DNA of 64,000 nucleotides from JBBIRG01 sp964410965 (GCA_964410965.1 CAYPIY010000003.1:124001-188000), one strand, 5' to 3'. Numbered from the stretch's first letter, positions 1-9,749 are shown. Notes: generated by a model not told the origin, from the letters alone. Translations and numbers: made by a program.

Positions 1-2040
1 ATCGGTCAATGGGCGCAGGGACCCAGTTATGCCGTCGCTGTACAATATCCGTTTGCTTATATAAATAGCGGCTGCAATTTAAACATTATAAATGTTTCTG
101 ATCCCGCCAACCCTTTCATAACGGGGTCTCTTGAATTGCCGGGAGTGATACGCGGCGGCATTGGAGCACGCTCCCCCTACCTTTTTGTCTGCGATGATGA
201 ATTCGGTTTATATATTATTGACATCTCTGATTCGTCGCAGCCAATCATCACCGGTCATTATGACACGCCGGGTACGGCCTGGGATGTAACGGTCTCCGGC
301 GATCTGGCGTACATTGCGGACGGCGAGCAGGGCCTGCAAATTATTAATATAGCCAATCCTTCCGTTCCTTGTTTTGCGGGCGCTTACAACACGCCAGGAA
401 ATTGCAGGATGGTCATAATTCGGGATTCACTGGCTTATGTGACTGACGGAGATAAAGGATTACGCATTATTAATATCACGAATCCTTACAACCCCCAGCA
501 AATAGGATTCTATGATACTCCCGGCTGGGCGGACGGGATCTCGCTCAGGGATCAGTATGCATATATCGCAGACTGGAACGGCGGAGTCCGCGTACTTTCC
601 GTACAAAACCCGGCGACTCCGGTTTCGGTCGGATCGCTGACCACTCCCGGAAACGCTGAAGGACTTGTGATCAGGGACAGCGTCGTACTTATCGCGAATG
701 CGGATCACGGTTTGCAGGTCGCCTCTATTGCCAATCCGGTTTCGCCGGTGCTGATCGGTTCGTATGATACTCCCGGAAATTCGGAGAATATCGCGTTGTA
801 CGACAGTCTTGTTTTTATCGCCGATCTTGAAAGCGGCCTGCAGATCATCGATATCACGGAATCGTCAAACCCGGCCTGGCGAGGCAGATATCCGGCTTCG
901 GGATTGTCGATGAATCTTTGTCTGTACGGATCCTATGCGTTACTGGCAAATAATGAACATGGTCTGATCATTTTTGACATTTCCGATTCAACACAACCTG
1001 CGGAAAACGGACATTTCGATACTCCGGGCACAGCAACCGGTATAGCCGCGGACTCCGGGTATTGTTACATCGCCGACGGTTCTGAAGGATTACGGATTAT
1101 CAATATCACCGATCCGCTGCATCCCACGGAATTGGGATTTTACGATACGCCCGGAACCGCCATGGATATTGCCGTTACGGACAGCCTCGCGTATGTGGCG
1201 GATTTTGATCAGGGTTTAAGGGTCATCAGCATAGCCGATAAGGCACATCCGCATGAGATCAGCTATTACAACACGCCCGGTATGGCTTACGGCGTAGCAA
1301 TCAAAGACACGATTGCATATGTCGCGGACTTATCTCGTGTGCGCATTGTGAACATCAAATACCCCTATAACCCATCCGAAATCGGTTCGTATGATACGCC
1401 GGGCTACGCTGTTTCGGTATTCTGTAAAGACACTTTGCTGTTTGTCGCGGACTACGGTTCCGGAATGCGCATACTGAATGTGAAGAATCCCGTTTCACCG
1501 GTCTCGGCTGGTTATTATGATACGCCGGGAAACGCTCAGGACGTGGCTGTAGAAGGTATATACGCATATGTCGCCGATGATTATGCCGGAGGATTGCAGG
1601 TACTTGACATCATTAATCCTGCTGCTCCGGTACTGGCCGGTTACTATCAGACATCCGGACTGGCGGTCGGTGTGGCTTTCAGGAACAATTGCGCATATAT
1701 TGCCGATTATGATGGGGGATTGATCATAGTAAAAAATGACCTGGTTCTTTCAGCAGGAAACAAAGATCATAACGAACATTCATTTCTTCTAAAACCAAAT
1801 TACCCGAATCCCTTCAATCCTTCCACCACATTATCTTTTTCTTTGCCGAGACAGGAACATGTGCAATTGACCCTATACAATTGTCTCGGCCAGAAAGTGA
1901 AAGAACTGGTTGACCGGATGTTGCCGGCAGGACATCATGAAATCATATGGGACGCATCGGGCATGGCCAGCGGGATTTATATTTGCAGGCTGAAGGCAGG
2001 CACATTTACGCAATCGAGAAAAATGACGCTTTTGAAATAA
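1..2040 (+). CDS. LVIVD-repeat beta-propeller protein with T9SS sorting domain (5' end cut by window)
   Basis: The frame is open from base 1, so the gene starts outside the window; the TTG at 136 is not the true start. The 679 visible residues carry at least thirteen repeats of about 42 residues. Each has a YDTPG-like turn, then a strand resembling AYVADG, then a GLRIINITNP-like strand, which is the LVIVD family pattern and is expected to form beta-propellers. The last 80 or so residues begin with NYPNPFNPST and end in a basic KMTLLK tail, the type A sorting domain of type IX secretion. I infer an exported, surface-anchored or released protein with a binding or adhesion role. No catalytic motif is visible. 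The next gene follows on the same strand after about 110 bases. Confidence 0.9.
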   Translation: MGQWAQGPSYAVAVQYPFAYINSGCNLNIINVSDPANPFITGSLELPGVIRGGIGARSPYLFVCDDEFGLYIIDISDSSQPIITGHYDTPGTAWDVTVSGDLAYIADGEQGLQIINIANPSVPCFAGAYNTPGNCRMVIIRDSLAYVTDGDKGLRIINITNPYNPQQIGFYDTPGWADGISLRDQYAYIADWNGGVRVLSVQNPATPVSVGSLTTPGNAEGLVIRDSVVLIANADHGLQVASIANPVSPVLIGSYDTPGNSENIALYDSLVFIADLESGLQIIDITESSNPAWRGRYPASGLSMNLCLYGSYALLANNEHGLIIFDISDSTQPAENGHFDTPGTATGIAADSGYCYIADGSEGLRIINITDPLHPTELGFYDTPGTAMDIAVTDSLAYVADFDQGLRVISIADKAHPHEISYYNTPGMAYGVAIKDTIAYVADLSRVRIVNIKYPYNPSEIGSYDTPGYAVSVFCKDTLLFVADYGSGMRILNVKNPVSPVSAGYYDTPGNAQDVAVEGIYAYVADDYAGGLQVLDIINPAAPVLAGYYQTSGLAVGVAFRNNCAYIADYDGGLIIVKNDLVLSAGNKDHNEHSFLLKPNYPNPFNPSTTLSFSLPRQEHVQLTLYNCLGQKVKELVDRMLPAGHHEIIWDASGMASGIYICRLKAGTFTQSRKMTLLK

Positions 2041-2149
2041 CCTGGTATTTTTGATTAGAATTTGTAAAACAATTATTAACTTCCAGCGTATACATGATTG
2101 TGATTTTCTGTTCCTTCGCGGTTACCAAAAATTATTTCAGGTGTACGTT

Positions 2150-4279
2150 ATGAAAATTTTGACTTTGTTTGCCTTTGGTTCTTTTTGCTTTTTTTTATTT
2201 CCGGCAAGCACGCTTAGTGCATCATTTTCCGGCCAGCAAAAAACACCCTCGTTCGCTGTGGTCACTTATGTCGCCGACTCCGATCAGGAACGTCAGGCCG
2301 CAGTTCTGATCAGCAGTCTCCGGCGTTTCGGGGGAGAATATTCTGAAAGCACCGTTTATGTCGTCATTTCAGATACGGCCAGCCTGCCCTGTCATTCTTT
2401 GAAATCGGAAAAAGTCATCCTTCTTCAGGCCGATATGCCGCTTGAAGCGGTCGGTTATCCCCTGGCGATCAAAGCGTATGCGGCGGCGCAGGCGGAACGT
2501 CTGGTAAAAAACAGGATCAAAACACTCGCCTGGTTCGATCCCGAAACGATCGTACTCGGACCGTTGAACGAACTGGAATTGTCCGCCAACGGCCAAACGG
2601 CGATCCGTCCGGTTTTTCTGGTCAACAACATCGGACTGCATCCGGATTCATCACTGAATCCTTACTGGGCACCCATCTACAAGACTAACCGTCTGGAAGC
2701 CAGGAAGGTGCCGGTGATCGAAACGGTCGGCGACGGAAAACCCGTACGCGCGTATTACAATTGCGAGATATTTTCTGTCAATCCCGGACTGGGAATTTTT
2801 AACGAATGGAGCCGACAGCTGACCGCTTTGCTCCGGGACAGTACCTATCAGAAGTCAGCATGCCAGGGATTCCTGCAGAAGCTATTTCTGCATCAGGCCG
2901 TACTGAGCGCGGTTATCGCTTCACGAGTATCACAGAATAAAATCCGCACGCTTCCTCTGACCTGCGGATATCCGGTGAATCTTCATCCGCGTTTTCCGGA
3001 CGGAAAAAATATCGCAAAACTCGATTCTCTTTCCTGTGCAATTCTTGAAAACGTTTGGATCCAGAATCCCAACTGGATGGATATGTTCATAATCACAGAG
3101 CCGCACCGATCATGGCTGGAAAAAGCCTATATCCGGTTTCTGCAAATAGCGCCTGATATTTACCGTGTAGAGGGCTCCTGCAATTCCTATCTGGTTACAA
3201 CCCAAGACGGCTCCGTTCTGATCGATCCCGCTGGAACGAATGACGTACCGCAATGGTTCTGTAAAATACTGACCGATCATCCGCTGAAAGCCATTCTTTT
3301 TACGCACGCGCATAATGACCATGTGGCGAAAACGGATCAATGGATTCAGGGATTGAACATTCCTGTTTTCGCACAGAGAAATCACACCGGACTGATACGC
3401 TATCACGATGAACTTTCCGGATTCTTCAGCAGGAAAAACGCCATCTGGTCGCGTAAACCTGTACAGAAAGATACAACGGTGAGTAAGCCTTCTCCCATTT
3501 ATGCAAACACTTTTTTCGCCGATTCCATAACATATTCGCTCGGCGGTAACCGTTTTATAATGACCCACACACCCGGAGAAACACCGGATCACGCAACGAT
3601 ATGGATACCGGAACTTAATGCCGTTTTCGTGGGCGATAATTATTATGAGTACTTTATTAACAATTCCACATTTCGCGGTACCACGGTGCGTCCGGTTTCA
3701 GGCTATATTGCTGCGCTGGATAAGTCCCTATCGCTTACACCGGAATATTTCTTCATGGGCCACGGCGCGCCGGTCATCGGTCATAAAGCGGTTCAATCCT
3801 TAGTCGGTGACTTCCGCGATGCGCTGAAGTATATCTATGATGAAACTGTCAAAGGCATGAATGAGGGAAAAGATGTATACACGCTCATGAAGGAAATCCG
3901 ATTACCGGCCCGATATCAGGTACGACCTTATTATGGAAAAGTTGAATGGACGGTTCGCGGACTGTATCATGAACTGACCAGCTGGTTCGATGAGAATCCC
4001 GCTTCGATGTATGCAGAACCGGTAAGCAGTATATATAAAGAACTGGTTGAAATGAGCGGCGGAGCCGATACGATGGCCGTCGGGGCTCAAAAAATGCTGG
4101 AAACTAAAGAATATGTAAAAGTACTGCATCTTACCGATATTATCCTGAAAACCAAACCCGGGCATGCGTCCTCGCTGGCAATCCGTAAAAAAGCTCTGCA
4201 GGCCTTAAAGCAGAGGAATTACATCGAGAACATCTGGCTCGATTACGGCATCCGGCAGACCGATGAGGCTTTAAAATAA
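2150..4279 (+). CDS. Exported fusion: GT-A-like domain plus alkylsulfatase-type metallo-beta-lactamase
   Basis: I start it at ATG 2150 because a typical signal peptide (KILTLFAFGSFCFFLFPAST) follows directly; the in-frame start at 2051 would put 33 unlikely residues ahead of it. That gives 709 residues. Residues about 30-265 resemble a GT-A nucleotide-sugar transferase of the GT8 kind: a WFDPETIVLGPL segment in the place of the metal-binding DxD, and an AYYNCEIFSVNPG segment. From about 330 comes a metallo-beta-lactamase fold with HAHNDH (386-391), TPGETPDH, GDNYYEY and GHGAP. The C-terminal part, including YYGKVEWTVRGLYHELTSWF, matches the dimerisation region of SdsA1-type alkylsulfatases. 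Sulfate-ester hydrolysis in the periplasm or outside is likely. The GT-like domain may be non-catalytic, since the DxD is altered and nucleotide sugars are not periplasmic. Confidence 0.8.
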   Translation: MKILTLFAFGSFCFFLFPASTLSASFSGQQKTPSFAVVTYVADSDQERQAAVLISSLRRFGGEYSESTVYVVISDTASLPCHSLKSEKVILLQADMPLEAVGYPLAIKAYAAAQAERLVKNRIKTLAWFDPETIVLGPLNELELSANGQTAIRPVFLVNNIGLHPDSSLNPYWAPIYKTNRLEARKVPVIETVGDGKPVRAYYNCEIFSVNPGLGIFNEWSRQLTALLRDSTYQKSACQGFLQKLFLHQAVLSAVIASRVSQNKIRTLPLTCGYPVNLHPRFPDGKNIAKLDSLSCAILENVWIQNPNWMDMFIITEPHRSWLEKAYIRFLQIAPDIYRVEGSCNSYLVTTQDGSVLIDPAGTNDVPQWFCKILTDHPLKAILFTHAHNDHVAKTDQWIQGLNIPVFAQRNHTGLIRYHDELSGFFSRKNAIWSRKPVQKDTTVSKPSPIYANTFFADSITYSLGGNRFIMTHTPGETPDHATIWIPELNAVFVGDNYYEYFINNSTFRGTTVRPVSGYIAALDKSLSLTPEYFFMGHGAPVIGHKAVQSLVGDFRDALKYIYDETVKGMNEGKDVYTLMKEIRLPARYQVRPYYGKVEWTVRGLYHELTSWFDENPASMYAEPVSSIYKELVEMSGGADTMAVGAQKMLETKEYVKVLHLTDIILKTKPGHASSLAIRKKALQALKQRNYIENIWLDYGIRQTDEALK

Positions 4280-4307
4280 ATTCTCCCTGTTTGAAAGGAA
4301 TAATGAA

Positions 4308-6176
4308 ATGCTAAAATTCATTTTCGCGGTTGCGTTCTTGATTTTCTGTTACGGTTTTTTATCCGCTCAAAACATTCACCAAATGACCGCTGACGGAAAA
4401 TCAGATTCCGTTCAATGGCTGATCAGGGAAAACCCGGACCTCACCAACAGCAAAAACACCGACGGGAAAACTCCGCTAATTATTGCTTTGGAAAAAGGAC
4501 GTGACTCGATCGCTGAATTCCTGCTCAAGTCCGGTGCCGATATCAATCTCGGGACAAATTTTAAAACAATGCCTCTGCACTTCGCGGCGTTTTACAACCG
4601 GCTGGCTATTCTGAAAATATTGCTCGCAAAAGGCGCCGATATCAAAGCGCAAAACCAGCAGGGTTTCACGGCGCTTCATTTTGCCGCCTGGGGCGGACAT
4701 AAAGAGATATGTTCTCTTTTGCTGGAAAAAGGTGCATGGCTTGAGGCAACGGACATCCAGAAAAGAACTCCATTGCTCATGGCCACTCAATCGGGGCTTT
4801 CCGGGCCAACAGAATTACTCATTGAAAAAGGCGCGAACCTCCGCGCGGCTGACCTGAACGGTTCAACGGTTTTTCATCATGCCGCTGAAAACGGTTTGAC
4901 AAAAACTATTGAACCTTTTCTGACCGATGAAAAAGCAATACTGACAAAGGATCATTTCGGCCGCACCCCGCTTTACCTTGCCATGGCCGGAGGATACAAG
5001 GATATCGTCTATCCGGTCCTGACGAAAATCAAACCGCAATCAGACTATAAAACGGCTGAAGGAAACACCTATCTGCACGCGGCGGCGTTCGGAGGACTCG
5101 ATTCGGTCGCGGCATTACTGATTCAGAACGGAAGTGATGTCAATGTAAAAAATGTTTTCGGTTTTACGCCGCTTCATATCGCCTCAAATCAGTCATCTGT
5201 AGCAATGCTTGAACTCCTGCTGAAATCCGGCGCCGATGTCAACATGAAAACACCGTCAGGGAAAGCGGCATGGCATATCGCAAAAGAAAAGGGCAATACG
5301 GATATCCGGAATTTGTTTATTGCGAATAAGGCCGACACATCTGACTTCACATTCACCCGTATGAAAGGGGATTTTCTTGGTATCAGGCTTCCGGGTAAAA
5401 CACCGTTCCTTTTTGCGCCCGGAATCGTTTCCACACCGGATTTTAATGAACGGGATGTTGCATGGAATATAAGTCAGACCGAATTCCATTTCACTCGCTG
5501 GCCGATGAACCGATTATGGAATATCATGAGCATGTGCCAGGAAAAATTTTCATGGACGGCTCCGGAACCAGTATCTTTCTCTAAAAATTATTTATTCGCC
5601 GAGGCGTGCTTCTCCCCGGATGACGGACGCCTGTATTTTATCTCCAACCGTCCGCTCAGCGGGACAGGTCCTGCAGCCGCCTGGGAAATGTGGTACTGCA
5701 ACCGGGCTGATACGGGATGGTCTTCCCCACGGTGGATGGGAAAAGATTTCACCGGCTGTTTTTATCCGTCATTTACCAACCACGGGCTGATGATTTTTAC
5801 GGATAACAACAACGATCTTTTCAGCGCCGAACTCAAAGACGGCCGGTTTTCAGACATTCAGAAATTCGGTGACTCCGTCAACACGCCGCAGGCCGAATTC
5901 AACGCCTGCATCGCACCGGACGGCAGTTACATGATCATGACTTCCTACGGCTGGGGTGAAGGTTACGGCAGTGACGACCTGTATGTCACATTCCGGAAAA
6001 AAGACGGAAGCTGGACAACGCCTGAAAACATGGGGCCCGGGATCAATACGTTTGCCAAAGAGTATTGTCCTTCGGTCTCACGGGACGGAAAATTTCTGTT
6101 CTTCAGCAGCAGCCGCTACGGAACCGAGGACATTTTCTGGGTCAGCACGAAAATCATCGATGAAATGAAAAAGTAA
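4308..6176 (+). CDS. Secreted ankyrin-repeat / PD40 (WD40-like) fusion protein
   Basis: 622 residues from ATG 4308, preceded by an AAAGGA ribosome site. An N-terminal signal peptide (MLKFIFAVAFLIFCYGFLSA) directs export. Residues about 25-340 are ankyrin repeats with recurrent G-TPLHFAA and LLL-KGAD signatures, roughly nine of them. The C-terminal part (about 430-620) has PD40/TolB-like beta-propeller strands such as FSPDDGRLYFISNRP, APDGSYMIMTS and SRDGKFLFFSSSR. Both are protein-interaction folds, so a scaffold or binding role outside the cytoplasm is the most that can be said. No enzyme motif or sorting domain was found. It lies between the alkylsulfatase fusion and an esterase, all on the same strand with short gaps. 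Confidence 0.85.
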   Translation: MLKFIFAVAFLIFCYGFLSAQNIHQMTADGKSDSVQWLIRENPDLTNSKNTDGKTPLIIALEKGRDSIAEFLLKSGADINLGTNFKTMPLHFAAFYNRLAILKILLAKGADIKAQNQQGFTALHFAAWGGHKEICSLLLEKGAWLEATDIQKRTPLLMATQSGLSGPTELLIEKGANLRAADLNGSTVFHHAAENGLTKTIEPFLTDEKAILTKDHFGRTPLYLAMAGGYKDIVYPVLTKIKPQSDYKTAEGNTYLHAAAFGGLDSVAALLIQNGSDVNVKNVFGFTPLHIASNQSSVAMLELLLKSGADVNMKTPSGKAAWHIAKEKGNTDIRNLFIANKADTSDFTFTRMKGDFLGIRLPGKTPFLFAPGIVSTPDFNERDVAWNISQTEFHFTRWPMNRLWNIMSMCQEKFSWTAPEPVSFSKNYLFAEACFSPDDGRLYFISNRPLSGTGPAAAWEMWYCNRADTGWSSPRWMGKDFTGCFYPSFTNHGLMIFTDNNNDLFSAELKDGRFSDIQKFGDSVNTPQAEFNACIAPDGSYMIMTSYGWGEGYGSDDLYVTFRKKDGSWTTPENMGPGINTFAKEYCPSVSRDGKFLFFSSSRYGTEDIFWVSTKIIDEMKK

Positions 6177-6190
6177 GACTGTACCGAATT

Positions 6191-6961
6191 ATGATGATGC
6201 TGGCCGCCTTGTACACGTTATTATCATGGATTGAAATTGCAAGCCCTGCTGCCAACGCTTGTCCGTCCTCTCAGGACAGTGTGGCACGGCAAGTCGTCCT
6301 GATGCAGTCGCGCAGAGAGAATCCAGTTTCAGTTCTGCTGCCGGAACCGTTTGATTCGGCGGAAACGTACCCTTTGCTGATTGCATTGCACGGCAAAGGC
6401 GGCGATGCGGCCCAGTTAACGGCTCTTTTCAGCCGCTACCGCGATAAGTCCGTGATGGTCGCCATACCGCAGGGCCAGTATCCCTCAGCCCACGGTACCG
6501 GGTATTCCTGGTTTTATGAGACACAAGACCGTTCCTTATGGGAAGAAGCGGACAGCCTGTGTGTTGATCATATCGTGGACGCAGCCCGTGAGGTCAGGAC
6601 TCTCTTCAAGACCAGCCGTACCTTTATTATGGGTTTTTCGCAGGGCGCCGCCCTTGCATACATGACCGGCCTCAAAAATCCGGGAACGATCTCGGGGATC
6701 ATAGCGGTTGCAGGAGCAATACCTGAAATCGACCGGCCCGGGTCGTTACTGAAATCCCGGGATATTCAGCAGGCCCAGTCCTTACGAATTCTTGTGGCAC
6801 GGGGCAATGCGGATCCCCTGCTCAGCCGGAGCGATTTCATCCGGCAGGTCACCTTTTTCAGCCTTCGGGGGTTCACGGTATCGGATTTTGAATTCAGCGG
6901 AGGCCACACCTTACCCCATGAACTTCTGGAACATATGTTTGAGTGGATAGAAAATAAATGA
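6191..6961 (+). CDS. Alpha/beta-hydrolase, carboxylesterase/phospholipase type
   Basis: 256 residues. The first 25 or so are hydrophobic with an AxA-like site, so a signal peptide is likely. The fold shows the oxyanion segment LLIALHGKGG near residue 60, the nucleophile elbow GFSQGAA near 150, an acid region GNADPLLSR and a catalytic-histidine region SGGHTLPHE close to the end. This is the layout of the YpfH/phospholipase-carboxylesterase (Abhydrolase_2) and secreted feruloyl-esterase-like families. The substrate cannot be predicted. It starts 14 bases after the ankyrin/PD40 gene and is probably co-transcribed with it. Confidence 0.85.
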   Translation: MMMLAALYTLLSWIEIASPAANACPSSQDSVARQVVLMQSRRENPVSVLLPEPFDSAETYPLLIALHGKGGDAAQLTALFSRYRDKSVMVAIPQGQYPSAHGTGYSWFYETQDRSLWEEADSLCVDHIVDAAREVRTLFKTSRTFIMGFSQGAALAYMTGLKNPGTISGIIAVAGAIPEIDRPGSLLKSRDIQQAQSLRILVARGNADPLLSRSDFIRQVTFFSLRGFTVSDFEFSGGHTLPHELLEHMFEWIENK

Positions 6962-7082
6962 TCGGAAACCGATATGAATTTCCGGATATTCAACCCAATG
7001 ATTTGCGGAATATTTTTTTTCCGGAAATTGTCTTCCGATAACCGCATTTTGTTCAGGCCGGTTTTAAGGATGTATTTTCGGC

Positions 7083-7111
7083 TTGAATATGAAAATAATT
7101 AACCTTATTCT
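7083..7111 (+). promoter_or_regulatory. Candidate sigma70 promoter before the STAS gene
   Basis: TTGAAT (7083-7088) and TATTCT (7106-7111) are separated by exactly 17 bases, about 50 bases upstream of the ATG at 7161. The match is moderate and comes from inspection only. Confidence 0.35.
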
Positions 7112-7160
7112 TCGTGTTGTCATATGAAATTTTTTGGTTAAAAAATACAGGAACAAACCG

Positions 7161-7520
7161 ATGAATGGATTTGAGGTTATCCGTAAAGATCAAAACGATA
7201 TTTCCACGCTGTTTCTAAAGGGATATCTCGACGCGCATACCTACCCGAAATTCGAATCCGAGCTGCAGAAACTGGTCGATGAGAGGCGTTACAAAATCGT
7301 GGTTGATTTCCGCGACCTGGCTTACATTTCGAGCGCCGGACTCGGGGTCTTTATGGGATTCATCGAAACCGTCCGCGATCACTCGGGCGACATCAAATTG
7401 TGCACCATGACCCCCAAGGTATTCAAGGTTTTTGATCTTCTGGGATTTCCGACGATCTATGAAATACTCAGCACCGACCAGGACGCGATTACGCGGTTTG
7501 AATCCAGAACGAAACTGTAA
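7161..7520 (+). CDS. STAS-domain anti-sigma factor antagonist (RsbV/SpoIIAA type)
   Basis: 119 residues. I chose ATG 7161 over the upstream TTG at 7134 because CAGGA sits eight bases before it. The protein is a single STAS domain with the phosphoacceptor-serine signature YISSAGLGVFMGF, as in RsbV and SpoIIAA. In those systems the unphosphorylated antagonist binds the kinase/anti-sigma protein and frees the target. The gene after it encodes the matching HATPase kinase, so the two form a partner-switching pair. No sigma factor or PP2C phosphatase lies beside them here, so the regulated target is unknown. Confidence 0.9.
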   Translation: MNGFEVIRKDQNDISTLFLKGYLDAHTYPKFESELQKLVDERRYKIVVDFRDLAYISSAGLGVFMGFIETVRDHSGDIKLCTMTPKVFKVFDLLGFPTIYEILSTDQDAITRFESRTKL

Positions 7521-7564
7521 TCCGATGAACGAAATGATCCTCAATCACTCAGGAGACAGGGCGC

Positions 7565-7987
7565 GTGGCTAAGACGGATCCGAATTGCTTCAGCATGAAA
7601 ATCCCGAGCCGGACGGATAACCTCGACGTCATCCGGGTTTTTATCGGCGATATCGCCCGCAAGGCCGGATTCAACGATGACGCCATCAGTGAAATCGAAC
7701 TCGCCGTGGACGAAGCCTGCGCGAATGTGATCAAACACGCCTATCATTATGACGCGAACCAGCACATCGACATTATCGTGGAAACGAATTCCAGCAAACT
7801 AACCATCACCATCAGCGACCACGGCAAGGGCTTCGATCCGGAAAAGATCGAAAGCCCGGAAATGCGCATCCAGAAACACGCCCGCGGAGGCCTCGGTATC
7901 GCGCTGATCCGGAAAATCATGGACGAAGTGACCTTCCGGATCGATCCGGGAATCCGCAACGAAGTCCGGATGGTGAAATATTTCTGA
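7565..7987 (+). CDS. Anti-sigma regulatory serine kinase (RsbW/SpoIIAB type, HATPase_c)
   Basis: 140 residues starting at GTG 7565, supported by AGGAG nine bases upstream; there is no nearby ATG. The GHKL ATPase motifs are complete: N-box ELAVDEACANVIKHAY, G1 box DHGKGFDP and G2 box RGGLGIALIRKIMDEV. There are no transmembrane or receiver domains. The family phosphorylates its STAS antagonist, here encoded 44 bases upstream, and sequesters a sigma factor or other output protein when that partner is phosphorylated. Co-transcription with the STAS gene is likely. Confidence 0.92.
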   Translation: MAKTDPNCFSMKIPSRTDNLDVIRVFIGDIARKAGFNDDAISEIELAVDEACANVIKHAYHYDANQHIDIIVETNSSKLTITISDHGKGFDPEKIESPEMRIQKHARGGLGIALIRKIMDEVTFRIDPGIRNEVRMVKYF

Positions 7988-8120
7988 ACCCGGTCCGCAT
8001 CCTGTCCTTACAAGAGCCCCGGCATCCTGTACAAGCAGAACAAGTTTTAATGATACCCCCCCGGTCTATTTAGATTTCCCGGACTCAATGGGCATATTAC
8101 ATTAAACAGAAATACCGTAA

Positions 8121-9749
8121 ATGAGCCTTTTTTCCGTGCTGAGTGATCCGAACTTTCTGGAATCCATGCAGCGCTGGCTGTCCTTGGCAGTATTATATCC
8201 TGAACTTCATTATGTATTCCGGTATTTCCGGTTCAGCCGGTACCGTATCCGTCAGCCGGAAATCGTGACGGATGTTCCGTACAGGCTGGATCCCGGCCGG
8301 CAGCTCCCCGTATTGCTGCTCATCAAAGACGCCGACAGGTTTCCTGTTGATCTGTGGTCGCTTCGCATAACCGTTGGAAACGAAGAAAAAATGAGACAGG
8401 ATTTTGAAATCAACGAATCTTTATCCGCTCCCTGGTGGCACAAGGTTTTTCATGCCGAAGTTCCGGATCATTTCCGCGGGCAGACCATCGCAGTGCAAAC
8501 GGAAATCCGGTTCAGATCGGGCAAAAAAGAATGTACGGTGCTTCAGGATAATTTTCCCGGACTGAGCCATAAGCCCTTCATGGTTCACATCGCGCGCGAG
8601 CCTTTGCCGTGTCCCGGAGACTGGGCCATGGGGGAAATTCACATGCACAGTCATTACACATCCGATCAGGTGGAGTTTGGCATTCCGCCTGCGGCGGCCG
8701 CCGAACTCGTGAAAGCGATGGGCTTGTCATTCGCCGCTGTTACCGATCATTCCTACGACCTTGACGACGATGAGGGTAATTACCTGATCCGGAATCCGGG
8801 ACTCCCGAAATGGAAAAAACTTCAGGATGAAATCCGGACTCTGAATGACAAAAACGATGGTTTTGTCCTGATACCGGGTGAAGAAGTCACGTGCCGGAAC
8901 CTCCGCGGAAAAAATGTTCATTGTCTCGTTCTGAACGAGCCTGCATATATCCCCGGTTCCGGCGACAGCGCGGAAAAATGGTTCCGGACAAGATCGGAAC
9001 ATTCAATCTCTGACTTGCCGGGTCTTGTATCCGGGAACGCTTTGGTTATCGCGGCGCATCCGTCGGAATCGGTTCCTTTTCTGCAGAGAATCCTCATCAA
9101 CCGCGGCAACTGGAGTCCGGACGATTGTGAAACGCGGGGACTGCACGGATTGCAGATTCTGAACGGCATCCGTAATGAATCGTTTTACGCCGGGCTGAAC
9201 GAATGGGTACGACAACTGCTGGCCGGGCGCCGGATCTTCATTTTCGGCGGTAATGACGCTCACGGGAATTTCAGCCGCTTCCGGCAGGTCCGGTTTCCGA
9301 TGATCGCGCTGGAGGAAAAAGACAGGTACCAGATTTTCGGCATGGCGAAAACGTGCGTACTGACCGGCAGCGGGGGGTTGTCACCGGACAGGCTTATGGA
9401 AGGACTCCGGCAGGGACGCGCCATCATTACCGACGGCCCGTTTATATCATTAAAAATATCGAATGAACGGAACGAAACCGAAATGACCGGAGGTCAGATC
9501 CGGGGTAACATGTTTTATATTAATATTGATTCCGTCTCAACGGAGGAATTCGGGCGTATTGAATCTGTCCGGCTGTTTCTCGGCGTCACCGGCGGCACGG
9601 AGAAATGTATTTCCGAATATCAGCCGCAGAATTACCGCTTTGACAGCCAGATCCGGTTGTCGAATATCATCAGCGGGTATGTCCGTGCGGAACTGGAAAC
9701 GGAAAAAGGAAACTACTGTTATACCAATCCGGTATGGGTCAGTAAATAA
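8121..9749 (+). CDS. PHP-domain metal-dependent phosphoesterase-like protein (CehA/McbA type)
   Basis: 542 residues. The N-terminal 170 residues are unassigned. The PHP core follows: EIHMHSHYTSDQ near residue 172, AAVTDHSYDLDDDEG near 205, IPGEEVTC near 253, IAAHPSES near 310 and FGGNDAHGN near 375. These supply the His/Asp/Glu ligands of a trinuclear metal site. The family includes PHP phosphoesterases and carbaryl-hydrolase-like proteins, so hydrolysis of a phospho- or carbamate ester is possible. There is no signal peptide. The C-terminal 150 residues are beta-rich. No clear ribosome site precedes ATG 8121. Confidence 0.85.
   Translation: MSLFSVLSDPNFLESMQRWLSLAVLYPELHYVFRYFRFSRYRIRQPEIVTDVPYRLDPGRQLPVLLLIKDADRFPVDLWSLRITVGNEEKMRQDFEINESLSAPWWHKVFHAEVPDHFRGQTIAVQTEIRFRSGKKECTVLQDNFPGLSHKPFMVHIAREPLPCPGDWAMGEIHMHSHYTSDQVEFGIPPAAAAELVKAMGLSFAAVTDHSYDLDDDEGNYLIRNPGLPKWKKLQDEIRTLNDKNDGFVLIPGEEVTCRNLRGKNVHCLVLNEPAYIPGSGDSAEKWFRTRSEHSISDLPGLVSGNALVIAAHPSESVPFLQRILINRGNWSPDDCETRGLHGLQILNGIRNESFYAGLNEWVRQLLAGRRIFIFGGNDAHGNFSRFRQVRFPMIALEEKDRYQIFGMAKTCVLTGSGGLSPDRLMEGLRQGRAIITDGPFISLKISNERNETEMTGGQIRGNMFYINIDSVSTEEFGRIESVRLFLGVTGGTEKCISEYQPQNYRFDSQIRLSNIISGYVRAELETEKGNYCYTNPVWVSK

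Noticed and set aside
6977..7029. Nine-base inverted repeat after the esterase gene
   Set aside because: The loop of about 35 bases and absence of a U-run make a terminator unlikely.
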